Assembly: GCA_964360335.1 (NCBI GenBank)
Contig: CAYHVH010000001.1
Span: 62,001-126,000, forward strand
Direction of reading: 5' to 3'
Length of the DNA: 64,000 nucleotides
Origin: CAYHVH01 sp964360335
GTDB lineage: Bacteria > Patescibacteriota > Doudnabacteria > UBA920 > 2-01-FULL-46-14
Under the pieces are notes generated by a model. It was not told the DNA's origin. It saw only the letters and a program-made list of their open reading frames with translations, and searched no databases. This document shows positions 1 through 6,849 of the stretch, piece by piece. Each line of letters begins with the position of its first letter. Positions within the stretch are counted from its first letter, which is position 1. The translations under genes were made by a program, and so were the position numbers.

Positions 1-193
1 CCAAAAAGCCGCCGGCTTTTGGCAGATTCCCCGTGAGTGCTTCCTCTGGGGCGAGCATCTCGACTTCGAAAATTGCTTGCTCAATTTCCGTTTCCTGCCA
101 GCCAGCCGCCCGCAAGGCCTGCCGGATTTGCTCTTCCGGAAAACCCGCGGCCAAGTTTTGTTTGATGTATTTAAGGAGTATTTGCTCGGGCAT
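1..193 (-). CDS. Partial gene, N-terminal helical (UBA/CUE-like) segment
   Basis: The first 64 codons of a minus-strand gene run off the left edge. The reading starts at an ATG at 191-193 with MPEQILLKYIKQNL and continues with a short helical repeat in which QIRQALRAAGW is followed by EIEQAI. Such Gln/Glu-rich two-helix segments are common at the N-terminus of Patescibacteria membrane proteins, where they usually precede transmembrane helices that would lie outside this window. The function cannot be given. It lies 19 bp downstream of tRNA-Ile on the same strand. Confidence 0.55.
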   Translation of the reverse strand, partial: MPEQILLKYIKQNLAAGFPEEQIRQALRAAGWQETEIEQAIFEVEMLAPEEALTGNLPKAGGFL

Positions 194-211
194 ATTGGGA
201 AGCGCTTAGCT

Positions 212-287
212 TGGTGGGCCAGGATGGATTCGAACCATCGACCCCGGCTTTATAAGAGCCGTGCTCTAACCGCTGAGCTACTGGCCC
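212..287 (-). tRNA. tRNA-Ile (anticodon UAU)
   Basis: The minus strand folds into a full cloverleaf: acceptor GGGCCAG/CTGGCCC, D stem GCTC/GAGC, anticodon stem CGGCT/AGCCG with loop CTTATAA, and T arm GATGG-TTCGAAT-CCATC. The CCA end is encoded. The anticodon is UAU, which reads the rare AUA codon directly. Most bacteria instead read AUA with a CAU tRNA modified to lysidine by TilS. It sits 21 bp after the gyrA stop and could share its transcript. Confidence 0.93.
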
Positions 288-308
288 TGGCTTATTTTAC
301 CATAAACT

Positions 309-2816
309 TCAAACAATTGCGGCAGAGGCCACACTATCGCCTGGCTCCAGTTTGATGACCCTCACCCCTTGGGTTGCCCGGCCTAAGGTCGAGACTGGCC
401 CTAGGGCGGTGCGCAAAGTCTGGCCGGTTTTGGAGATGACTACCAGATCGGCTTCTTTGGCGCGGCTGACAATATGCATTACCATGATTCGCCCGGTTTT
501 TTTGGTAAGGTTCATGGTTTTGATCCCGGAACCGCCTCGGTGCTGGATTTTGTATTCCTGTAGCGGTGTTTTTTTACCTAAGCCCAGTTCCGAGATGACC
601 AGCACCTGGAGATTTTTGGACTCCTGCCGCTTCTCAATCACATCCAGACTCATTACTTCATCGTTTTTCTTTAAGCGAATGCCCCGCACGCCGCTGGCCG
701 CCCGGCCCATGGGTCGGACGTCAGTCTCTCTGAACCGGATGGCTTGCCCCCCGCCGGTAGTAATCATAATTTCGTCCGTTCCCGAGGTGAGCATGACCCA
801 TTTTAGTTCGTCGTCTTTCCGAAGTTTGATAGCAATTAGCCCAGAGCGACGGACCTTGACAAACTCTGCCACCGTGGTTTTCTTCACGGTGCCAAATCTG
901 GTACCCATGAGGAGGTATTTGTATTTGGTTCGCTCGCCTTTACCGAAAGTCAGCACCGCGGTGGCGGCTTCCTGTGGACCTAACTCCAGAAAATTCACCA
1001 GGGCTTGCCCCTTGGCGATGCGCGAGGCCTCGGGGAGTTCGTAAACCTTGGTCTGAAACACCCGGCCCCGGTTGGTGAAAAACAGGATGTCGTCATGGGT
1101 CTCGGCAGAAAGCAATTTGTTAACCACATCCTGTTCTTTGGTGGTAATGCCGATCACGCCTTTTCCGCCGCGCCCCTGCTTGCGGTAGGTGTCGGGCGGC
1201 AGACGTTTGACGTACCCGGACTTGGTCACGACGATAATCGCTTCCTCGTTGGCAATCAAATCTTCCACCTTGAATTCCCCGACCGCCTGTTTAATCATCT
1301 GGGTGCGGCGTAAATCTCCGTATTTTTCTTTGAGTTCCGCCAGTTCCCGTTTGATGACGGCGTCGATTTTTTTGGGCGAGCGCAAAAGTTCTTCTAGTTC
1401 TTTGACGAGCACGCGTTTTTCTTTGAGTTCCTCCTCGACTCTCCGGCGTTCCAGCCCGGCTAAAGCCTGAAGTTTCATTTCCAAAATGGCGGTGGCTTGT
1501 TTTTCCGACAGCTTGAACTTTTTTTGCAGCTCCCGGTGGGCCTGCTCTTTGGTATCGGCTTGTTTGATGGTTTTGATAACCGCATCGATGTGATCCAGGG
1601 CAATCTTTAGCCCTTCCAGGATGTGGGCCCGGTCCTCGGCTTTGGTGAGGTCAAATTGGGTGCGGCGGGTGACGACCTTGCGGCGGTGGGCGATATAAGC
1701 TTCCAGAATCATCTTCAGGTTTAAAATCCGCGGCTCAATGCCGTCTACCAAGGCGAGCATGTTGAGGTGGAAGGTGTCCTGCAGCTGGGTATATTTGAAG
1801 AGCTGGTTTAAGACCTTATTCGACAGGGCGTCTTTTTTGAGTTCCACGACGATGCGTACCCCCTCTTTGTCGGATTCGTCCCGTAAGTTTTTAACCCCCT
1901 CAATTTTTTTATCCCGGATGAGTTCCGCAAACTTTTCCAAAAGTGAGGCCTTGTTGACTCGATAGGGGATTTCCGTGATTAAAATTTGATAAGCGCCGTC
2001 CCGACTCTCCACAATTTCGGTTTTGGCCCGCACCGTGACGCTGCCTTTGCCGGTGGCATAGGCGCTTTGGATGGCGTTCCAGTCGTAGATAATGCCGCCG
2101 GTCGGAAAGTCCGGGCCCAACACAAAATTCATCAGGTCCTCGCTGGTGAGCTTCGGGTCGTCAATCAGGGCGGCCGTGGCTTCCACAATTTCTTTGAGGT
2201 TGTGCGGCGGGATGTCGGTCGCCATCCCCACCGCAATTCCCAAGGTGCCGTTCAGCAGGAGGTTGGGGAGTTTGGCTGGCAGTACTGTCGGTTCCTTTTT
2301 GGTGGCATCGTAGTTGTCCATCCAGTCAACCGTGTTTTTTTCAAGGTCGGCGAGGAGTTCCAAAGACAGAGGAGCCAGCCGGCATTCCGAATAGCGCATG
2401 GCCGCCGGTGCATCCCCGTCCAGAGAACCAAAGTTACCCTGCCCGTCCACTAGGGGATAGCGCATTGCAAAGTCCTGGGCCAGTCTGACGAGCGAATCGT
2501 AGACTGCCACGTCTCCGTGCGGGTGATATTTTCCCAAAACTTCCCCGACCACGGTGGCTGATTTGCGGTAGCGACCGCCGGCGTTTAGGCCGAGTTCGCT
2601 CATGGCAAAGAGCACGCGCCGGTGCACGGGTTTCAAGCCGTCGCGCACATCGGGTAGCGCGCGCGACACAATTACGCTCATCGCGTAGTCCAGGTAGGAC
2701 TCCCTCATTTCTTCTTCAATTACCCGCGGTTTGACATAGCCAATTTCCCGACCCGTGGGGGGATTGTCGGCAGGCGGGGATTGACCGGTGGATTTTTTTA
2801 GCTTCGGTTTTTTCAT
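309..2816 (-). CDS. gyrA: DNA gyrase subunit A
   Basis: This is the 835-residue breakage-reunion subunit of DNA gyrase, which introduces negative supercoils together with GyrB. The catalytic tyrosine is Tyr142 in AAMRYSECRL, and the quinolone-determining region HPHGDVAVYD is at residues 98-107. The C-terminal beta-pinwheel carries a GyrA box, QGRGGKG, which marks it as gyrase rather than topoisomerase IV. Position 103, equivalent to E. coli Ser83, is Val (codon at 2508-2510). The gene starts 7 bp after a small membrane-protein gene and is the last protein gene of a three-gene operon. Confidence 0.97.
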   Translation of the reverse strand: MKKPKLKKSTGQSPPADNPPTGREIGYVKPRVIEEEMRESYLDYAMSVIVSRALPDVRDGLKPVHRRVLFAMSELGLNAGGRYRKSATVVGEVLGKYHPHGDVAVYDSLVRLAQDFAMRYPLVDGQGNFGSLDGDAPAAMRYSECRLAPLSLELLADLEKNTVDWMDNYDATKKEPTVLPAKLPNLLLNGTLGIAVGMATDIPPHNLKEIVEATAALIDDPKLTSEDLMNFVLGPDFPTGGIIYDWNAIQSAYATGKGSVTVRAKTEIVESRDGAYQILITEIPYRVNKASLLEKFAELIRDKKIEGVKNLRDESDKEGVRIVVELKKDALSNKVLNQLFKYTQLQDTFHLNMLALVDGIEPRILNLKMILEAYIAHRRKVVTRRTQFDLTKAEDRAHILEGLKIALDHIDAVIKTIKQADTKEQAHRELQKKFKLSEKQATAILEMKLQALAGLERRRVEEELKEKRVLVKELEELLRSPKKIDAVIKRELAELKEKYGDLRRTQMIKQAVGEFKVEDLIANEEAIIVVTKSGYVKRLPPDTYRKQGRGGKGVIGITTKEQDVVNKLLSAETHDDILFFTNRGRVFQTKVYELPEASRIAKGQALVNFLELGPQEAATAVLTFGKGERTKYKYLLMGTRFGTVKKTTVAEFVKVRRSGLIAIKLRKDDELKWVMLTSGTDEIMITTGGGQAIRFRETDVRPMGRAASGVRGIRLKKNDEVMSLDVIEKRQESKNLQVLVISELGLGKKTPLQEYKIQHRGGSGIKTMNLTKKTGRIMVMHIVSRAKEADLVVISKTGQTLRTALGPVSTLGRATQGVRVIKLEPGDSVASAAIV

Positions 2817-2823
2817 AAACTAC

Positions 2824-3054
2824 CTAAGGCTGGGTCTGCTGCGGAATGATATTTTTCAGATTTTTTAAATTTTCCCAGACCGGCGCCAGTTTGTTTGGCT
2901 CACTGGCGGCTGGGGGTTTGCGAAACTGGAGAGTCAAAATCCAAAACCCGAGGAGGAGAATTGCGGCGGTAATGGCCACTCGGCGCAAAAGTTTAAGCTT
3001 TTCCTCATAGGGTCGGTTTTGCAGCGCGATCAGTTTTTTACGCAGCCAGTTCAT
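2824..3054 (-). CDS. Small single-pass membrane protein, unknown
   Basis: This 76-residue protein has a basic amphipathic N-terminus (about residues 1-26), one hydrophobic helix (about 27-43, ITAAILLLGFWILTL) and a Pro-rich polar tail. The topology suggests an inner-membrane anchor with a short outside tail, as for small division or secretion accessory proteins, but no family is recognised. It lies 6 bp after the metallo-beta-lactamase-fold gene and 7 bp before gyrA, so the three are probably co-transcribed. Confidence 0.7.
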   Translation of the reverse strand: MNWLRKKLIALQNRPYEEKLKLLRRVAITAAILLLGFWILTLQFRKPPAASEPNKLAPVWENLKNLKNIIPQQTQP

Positions 3055-3060
3055 CTCAAA

Positions 3061-3720
3061 TCAGCGTTGCGGCGAAAGGACGACCACCTGGGTGGTTTCG
3101 CCAAGCTCCTGGAGGTTTGATTTTTTCAAAGTCAATTTTTCCTGCGCCGTTTCTTTGGCGGAGCCGATTTCTTTTAAGAAGTGTTCGACCTTGTCCTGGG
3201 GCAGGAGCAGGCCTTTTTGCGCGTAATGCAAGGGGATGACGAGGTGAGGTTCGATCTGGTTAACGATCGTGACTGCTTCTTCGGCATCACAAACGGTTTT
3301 GCCCCCCACGGGGATGAGCAGGATGTCTATCTCGCCGAGTTCTTCAAGTTGCGAATCAGTCAGCTCCTTTTGTTTAAGGCTTCCCAAGAATCCCAGACGG
3401 ATATCTTCCATCCGTACCGCGTAAATCGTGGTAAAATCAAAGCCATTATCGTTATGTTTGGGATCGCCGGTCGCCGCCACGCCGTGGATAAACAAGCCCC
3501 TGACGTCCAATTCTCCCGGCCCGTCCGCAACAAAAATTTTATCTCCGCCGAGAGACGTCAGGTTGTTGTAGGCCGGGTTTTTAATATTGGAAACCACTGC
3601 GATATCGGTCTGCATCCGGGGGGGAGTGAGGCCTACGCTTTTGGAAAAAGGATCGGTGACGACGGTCAGATTGCCGGACGAGATTTTGCAGCAGGAAAGG
3701 CCAAACCAAGTGATTACCAT
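3061..3720 (-). CDS. Metallo-beta-lactamase-fold protein (UlaG/UPF0173-like), metal site degraded
   Basis: The 219-residue sequence starts MVITWFGLSCCKI with a downstream DPF, as in UlaG-like MBL-fold hydrolases that are frequent in CPR genomes. Where the family has the zinc motif HxHxDH after a beta strand (usually TH.H.DH), this protein has VVSNIKNPAYNN, with no histidine. The late VIPLHY histidine remains. This is likely a non-hydrolytic or metal-free homologue, so 'hydrolase' should be read as the fold only. I chose the ATG at 3718-3720, not the one 18 nt upstream, because the latter lies inside or upstream of the -10 region. Confidence 0.75.
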   Translation of the reverse strand: MVITWFGLSCCKISSGNLTVVTDPFSKSVGLTPPRMQTDIAVVSNIKNPAYNNLTSLGGDKIFVADGPGELDVRGLFIHGVAATGDPKHNDNGFDFTTIYAVRMEDIRLGFLGSLKQKELTDSQLEELGEIDILLIPVGGKTVCDAEEAVTIVNQIEPHLVIPLHYAQKGLLLPQDKVEHFLKEIGSAKETAQEKLTLKKSNLQELGETTQVVVLSPQR

Positions 3721-3726
3721 AGGATA

Positions 3727-3755
3727 ATTATATCGCAAGACTTGATTTTTTTCCA
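3727..3755 (-). promoter_or_regulatory. Promoter of the MBL-fold/gyrA operon, leaderless type
   Basis: Read on the minus strand, a perfect -10 TATAAT (3727-3732) is preceded at 17 bp by a weak -35 TGGAAA (3750-3755). Exactly 6 nt separate the -10 from the ATG, so a normal sigma-70 start would fall on the start codon. Confidence 0.6.
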
Positions 3756-3858
3756 GGTGTTTGCTAGGCTAAGCTGGCCAGAAAAATCAAAGATTCCGGA
3801 CGAGCTTTTAAGCCACAATTTGAAGTTTTAACCCTTAACCCTTGTTTTAGGCAGTTTG

Positions 3859-3879
3859 CGGATACCATCAGGGTATCCG
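3859..3879 (+). promoter_or_regulatory. Perfect inverted repeat in the S1 leader
   Basis: CGGATACC-ATCAG-GGTATCCG forms an 8-bp perfect stem 8 nt upstream of the S1-like ATG. There is no T tract, so it is not an intrinsic terminator, and no Shine-Dalgarno lies between it and the ATG. It could be a protein operator or an RNA hairpin that controls S1 translation. The S1 gene is known to be autoregulated in other bacteria. Confidence 0.55.
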
Positions 3880-3887
3880 TTTAAAAT

Positions 3888-5057
3888 ATGAGCGAGACTT
3901 TGCAATCCATGAACGATTTGCTGGCCGCCACCGCGGCTGGTAAGCTCCGGATTTTACAGGAAGGCGACGTGATCAAAGGCCGCATTTTGAGCGTGGGTAA
4001 AAACGAGGTTTATGTGGATGTCGAAGGAGTCGGCATCGGCGTGGTGCGGGGCCGGGAGCTGTATGACGATGAACAAATTCTCTCCTCGCTGCAAGCCGGT
4101 AGTGAGGTTTACGCTTCGGTCATTGATATTGAAAACAAAGAAGGCAATATCGAACTGTCATTCCGCAAAGCCGGCCAGGAACGGGTCTGGCAGGCGCTTC
4201 GGGAGAAGCTTTTGAATAAAGAAGTGGTCACGACCAAGATTTTAGAGGCGAATAAGGGCGGCCTGATGGTAAAAATCAACAACGTCCTCGGTTTTTTGCC
4301 GGTTTCCCAGCTAGCACCTTCGCACTATCCCCGGGTGGAGGATGGGGACAAAAATAAAATTTTAAGCGTTTTGCGCAGCTTCGTCGGGCAAGATTTTCCG
4401 GTCCGGATTATTACGGCCGAGCCGCAGGGGGAAAAGTTGATTGTCTCGGAACGGGCGGTTATTGAGGAAGAGTTGCTGAAAAAGATCGGCAAGCTCACCG
4501 TCGGTTCAGTGGTGGAGGGAGCGGTCACGGGAGTCGTCGATTTCGGCGCGTTTGTGAAGTTTGATGACGAGCTGGAAGGCCTGGCTCATATTTCCGAGCT
4601 TGCGTGGCAGCGGATTGAGGATCCCAAAGACATCGTTAAAGTCGGGGATAAAGTCAAAGCGCAAATCATCGCCATTGAAAATGACCGGATCAGTCTCTCC
4701 CTGAAGCGGCTCCTCAAGGATCCGTGGGAAGATGCCGTAAAAAAGTACCAGATTGGGCAGGTCATTAAAGGCAAGGTTTTGAAACTTGCCCCCTTTGGCG
4801 CTTTTGTGGAGCTCGATCCGGACATTCACGGGCTCGCCCACTTGGGGGAGCTCTCCGAGGAAAAAATTGCTGACCCGAGCGCCGTCTTGAAGGAAGGAGA
4901 AGAGCGAGAGTTCAAAATCATCTCCATCGAGCCGCAGGAGCACCGCTTAGGCCTCTCGCTCAAGGCTTTAAAAAGCGGGGGCAAAACCCCGGAGTCGCCG
5001 GAGCCGGCAGCAGCCGAGGCCAGTCCCGCGCCGTCGTCAGCCGAAACACCGGTTTAG
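3888..5057 (+). CDS. rpsA: 30S ribosomal protein S1-like, four S1 domains
   Basis: The 389-residue protein contains four OB-fold S1 repeats at about residues 23-93, 107-190, 204-275 and 290-360. The last two are the most typical (GVVDFGAFVKFDDELEGLAH and LAPFGAFVELDPDIHGLAH). The tail after residue 365 is a Pro/Ala/Ser-rich disordered extension. S1 helps the 30S subunit bind structured or Shine-Dalgarno-poor mRNA. Four domains rather than the six of E. coli is normal for several phyla. The gene is monocistronic, divergent from the MBL-fold gene and followed by a hairpin-rich element. Confidence 0.9.
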   Translation: MSETLQSMNDLLAATAAGKLRILQEGDVIKGRILSVGKNEVYVDVEGVGIGVVRGRELYDDEQILSSLQAGSEVYASVIDIENKEGNIELSFRKAGQERVWQALREKLLNKEVVTTKILEANKGGLMVKINNVLGFLPVSQLAPSHYPRVEDGDKNKILSVLRSFVGQDFPVRIITAEPQGEKLIVSERAVIEEELLKKIGKLTVGSVVEGAVTGVVDFGAFVKFDDELEGLAHISELAWQRIEDPKDIVKVGDKVKAQIIAIENDRISLSLKRLLKDPWEDAVKKYQIGQVIKGKVLKLAPFGAFVELDPDIHGLAHLGELSEEKIADPSAVLKEGEEREFKIISIEPQEHRLGLSLKALKSGGKTPESPEPAAAEASPAPSSAETPV

Positions 5058-5082
5058 GGTTTTAGTAACGAAATTTCGCGCG

Positions 5083-5270
5083 AGCTAATAAAGCTCCCCA
5101 GCCTGAAGGCTGGTATATTCCTTGAGCCTCTGGCTCTGCGGAATACGTCGCCGCATCGGCATTCGCCGATTCATTGCGGCTCCCGGAGCTGTGTTATCCC
5201 CTCCGCTTCGCTCCGGGCTTGGCTTCATCTCCGCGCTTGAAAGCGCGGAGTATTCGCCTAAGGGATAATA
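5083..5270. mobile_element. Hairpin-rich element, possible IS200/IS605-type miniature element
   Basis: About 190 bp without coding potential is packed with inverted repeats: CCAGCC-TGAA-GGCTGG (5098-5113), GCCGCA...TGCGGC (5150-5180), AGCTCC (5092-5097) facing GGAGCT (5185-5190), TTATCCC (5194-5200) facing GGGATAA (5262-5268), and CTCCGCGC-TTGAAA-GCGCGGAG (5229-5250). Hairpins with a GAA-containing loop near both ends resemble the subterminal structures recognised by Y1 transposases of IS200/IS605 or REP elements. No transposase is present, so this would be a non-autonomous copy. That it is a mobile element is inference. Confidence 0.4.
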
Positions 5271-5316
5271 AAAAAGCCCGAGAAGGGGTTTTCCGTTGCC
5301 GCCCTGCCTTCTCCGG
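5270..5316 (-). terminator. Rho-independent terminator of the CBS gene
   Basis: On the minus strand a GC-rich stem (CCCGGAGAAGG against CCTTCTCGGG, one bulge) is followed by six T residues, just after the stop of the CBS-domain gene. Confidence 0.8.
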
Positions 5317-5319
5317 GAT

Positions 5320-5985
5320 TTAGAGGATACGAATGCGAATGATTACCGCTAACGATATTATTATTCCAATGACCAGAAAAGCAATCAGAGCGAAGTACCA
5401 AAATCGCGCCCGAGCTTGGCTGACCACCACGTATTTCTTTTCCACCTCCTCGATGAGTTTGGGAATTTCGGTTTCCTCAGTCAGAGACGGACGAGGTTTG
5501 ATCGGCTCCAGTGGATTGGTAAGAGATTTGAGGATGTCGTATTTGGAAACCACCCCGACTAAGGTTTTAAAGTCATCAACTACCGGCAGCAGATCTTCAT
5601 GGCGAAGTAAAAAGGCCTCTGCCGCTTTTTCCAAGCTGGTATTGGATACCAGGTACAGCGGCTCGCGGTTCATCACGTCGGAGGCTTTGAGTTTGTACAG
5701 GGCTTTGAGTTTTTTGTCTACCGTCGTGAGGTCTTCTCCGTGGATCATGTGGAGATTAGCCAGCAGATTGATCGCGGTCGGCAAATAGATGCCTTTGGAA
5801 TCCAGGAGTTCTTTCATGGTAATCATTCCCCGTAATTTGCCATCTTTGTCCACTACCGGCACGCCGTTAAAATTTTTCTCGAGCATAGCCTTGGCCACGT
5901 CCAAAACATTGTCCTCGGCCTGGGCCGCCAGGATTTTCGTGGTCATAATCTCTTTGACTTGGATTTCCGAGAGACCTTTGGGCAT
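5320..5985 (-). CDS. CBS-domain protein with C-terminal membrane anchor
   Basis: The 221-residue protein carries a pair of CBS motifs (about residues 8-65 and 103-160) of the form VKEIMTTKILAA and ASDVMNREPLYLV. These typically bind adenine nucleotides and act as energy or ligand sensors. A linker follows, then one transmembrane helix at the C-terminus (about 197-217, FALIAFLVIGIIISLAVII). With no catalytic domain attached, it is probably a membrane-tethered sensor. An upstream in-frame ATG (5995-5997) is part of the -10 box TATAATG, so I start at the second ATG, 10 nt downstream of that box. The gene diverges from the tRNA cluster. Confidence 0.82.
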   Translation of the reverse strand: MPKGLSEIQVKEIMTTKILAAQAEDNVLDVAKAMLEKNFNGVPVVDKDGKLRGMITMKELLDSKGIYLPTAINLLANLHMIHGEDLTTVDKKLKALYKLKASDVMNREPLYLVSNTSLEKAAEAFLLRHEDLLPVVDDFKTLVGVVSKYDILKSLTNPLEPIKPRPSLTEETEIPKLIEEVEKKYVVVSQARARFWYFALIAFLVIGIIISLAVIIRIRIL

Positions 5986-5995
5986 TGCTAAGCAC

Positions 5996-6025
5996 ATTAT
6001 ATAGTGTTGCCCTCACCACCCGCAA
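5996..6025 (-). promoter_or_regulatory. Promoter of the CBS gene, overlapping the divergent tRNA promoter
   Basis: On the minus strand TTGCGG (6020-6025), an 18-bp spacer and TATAAT (5996-6001) precede the ATG at 5985 by 10 nt. The element interlocks with the plus-strand tRNA promoter at 6007-6035, so the two polymerases would compete. Confidence 0.6.
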
Positions 6026-6035
6026 ACTTTATAAT
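6007..6035 (+). promoter_or_regulatory. Promoter of the Cys/Leu tRNA cluster
   Basis: TTGCCC (6007-6012), a 17-bp spacer and a perfect TATAAT (6030-6035) give a strong predicted sigma-70 promoter with a start near 6042. That is about 120 nt ahead of tRNA-Cys. Confidence 0.7.
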
Positions 6036-6039
6036 TATC

Positions 6040-6160
6040 CTGCTGGCCTGGTAGCTCGTACCTTCGGTAGATGCCCCGCAGGGGCACAAGTGGCCCCGAA
6101 GAACAGCATAGCTCTGTCTACGGGGTAAATAAGGGAGCGGTCTGCTGCCCGCCACAGCCT
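6040..6160 (+). other. Unexplained structured leader of the tRNA transcript
   Basis: Between the promoter and tRNA-Cys is a non-coding, GC-rich segment with hairpins: GCCCC-GCA-GGGGC (6073-6085) nested in CTTCGG...CCGAAG (6062-6102), and GTAGA (6067-6071) facing TCTAC (6117-6121). It has no T-loop consensus, so it is not an intact tRNA. It may be a decayed RNA gene or a processing leader. Confidence 0.35.
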
Positions 6161-6162
6161 GA

Positions 6163-6233
6163 GGCGTGATGGCCGAGTAGTTAGGCAGAGGTCTGCAAAA
6201 CCTCTCACACGGGTGCAAATCCCGTTCACGCCT
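6163..6233 (+). tRNA. tRNA-Cys (GCA)
   Basis: The acceptor GGCGTGA/TCACGCC, D stem GCC/GGC, anticodon stem GAGGT/ACCTC with loop CTGCAAA, and T stem ACGGG/CCCGT all pair. The anticodon is GCA and the discriminator is U73, the identity base of tRNA-Cys. The T loop is TGCAAAT rather than TTC-type. CCA is not encoded, unlike the other tRNAs here. Confidence 0.9.
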
Positions 6234-6235
6234 GA

Positions 6236-6290
6236 GGCGATGGCAGGCGGGCAAAACCGCTTGACAACAGGTGCGATTCCCGTCCGGCCT
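6236..6290 (+). pseudogene. Degenerate tRNA-Cys-like copy lacking the D arm
   Basis: The segment starts three bases after tRNA-Cys and resembles it: the 5' GGCG..ATGGC, an anticodon-like stem AGGCGG/CCGCTT around GCAAAA, and a T-arm remnant TGCGATT. The D arm is missing, the loop is one base short and the acceptor strands do not pair. It looks like a decayed tandem duplicate. A functional minimal tRNA is unlikely. Confidence 0.5.
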
Positions 6291-6303
6291 TTTAGTGGAA
6301 CGA

Positions 6304-6391
6304 GCCGAGGTGGTGAAACCGGCAGACACTAGGGACTTAAAATCCCTTGGGGGAATACCCCGTGCGGGTTCGAATCCCGCCCTCGGCACCA
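6304..6391 (+). tRNA. tRNA-Leu (UAA)
   Basis: A class II tRNA with acceptor GCCGAGG/CCTCGGC, anticodon stem AGGGA/TCCCT around CTTAAAA (anticodon UAA), a long variable arm GGGG..CCCC, and T loop TTCGAAT. The CCA end is encoded at 6389-6391. Confidence 0.95.
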
Positions 6392-6478
6392 GATGAGAGT
6401 TCCCCAGAACCGGGTTTTTTTAGGAAATCCGTGACCCGAAAGGGATTGAGGATTTAGCCTCTGACGTATTATTTTTTT

Positions 6479-6808
6479 ATGTCAATTGCAATTACTTTTG
6501 AAGAATTTAAAAAATTAGACCTGCGTATCGCGCTTGTGGTTGAAGCGACTCCGGTGGAGGGCTCGGAAAAACTCGTAAAACTCAAAATCGACACCGGCGA
6601 CGGCGAGCGGCTACTTGTGGCGGGCATTGCGCAATATTATGCTCCCGAAGAATTGGTCGGCCGTCGCATTGTGCTGGTGGCAAACTTGGAACCGAAAATT
6701 TTCATGGGCGTTGAAAGCCAGGGGATGTTGCTCGCGGCCGAAGGCCCCGAGGGGCCGGTGCTTTTAATGCCGGATCGCGAAGTTCCGCCCGGTTCCCGAA
6801 TCCGCTAG
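6479..6808 (+). CDS. Free-standing tRNA-binding (EMAP-II/CsaA-like) OB-fold protein
   Basis: The 109-residue protein matches the C-terminal tRNA-binding domain of methionyl-tRNA synthetase and CsaA. It opens with FKKLDLRIALVVEATPVEGS, has the LKIDTGDGERLLVAGIA core, and closes with the typical SQGMLLAA and PGSRI strands. In CPR genomes it often occurs as a separate subunit that dimerises and helps MetRS bind tRNA. A chaperone-like CsaA role is the alternative. A TATTAT -10-like box (6467-6472) lies 6 nt before the ATG, suggesting a leaderless mRNA. No Shine-Dalgarno is present. Confidence 0.85.
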   Translation: MSIAITFEEFKKLDLRIALVVEATPVEGSEKLVKLKIDTGDGERLLVAGIAQYYAPEELVGRRIVLVANLEPKIFMGVESQGMLLAAEGPEGPVLLMPDREVPPGSRIR

Positions 6809-6817
6809 GCGCCACAC

Positions 6818-6846
6818 TTGACGAAAAGTCCAAAATCAGGTAAGAT
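6818..6846 (+). promoter_or_regulatory. Promoter of the diguanylate cyclase leader
   Basis: TTGACG (6818-6823), a 17-bp spacer and TAAGAT (6841-6846) predict a start near 6853, giving a 5' leader of about 160 nt before the GGDEF gene. Confidence 0.75.
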
Positions 6847-6849
6847 AGA

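Noticed and set aside
77..355. Plus-strand 92-residue open frame
   Set aside because: It runs through the antisense of tRNA-Ile and the end of gyrA; the DSNHR-like text is the usual antisense translation of a tRNA.
5997..6389. Minus-strand 130-residue open frame
   Set aside because: It is antisense to the Cys and Leu tRNAs and the structured leader.
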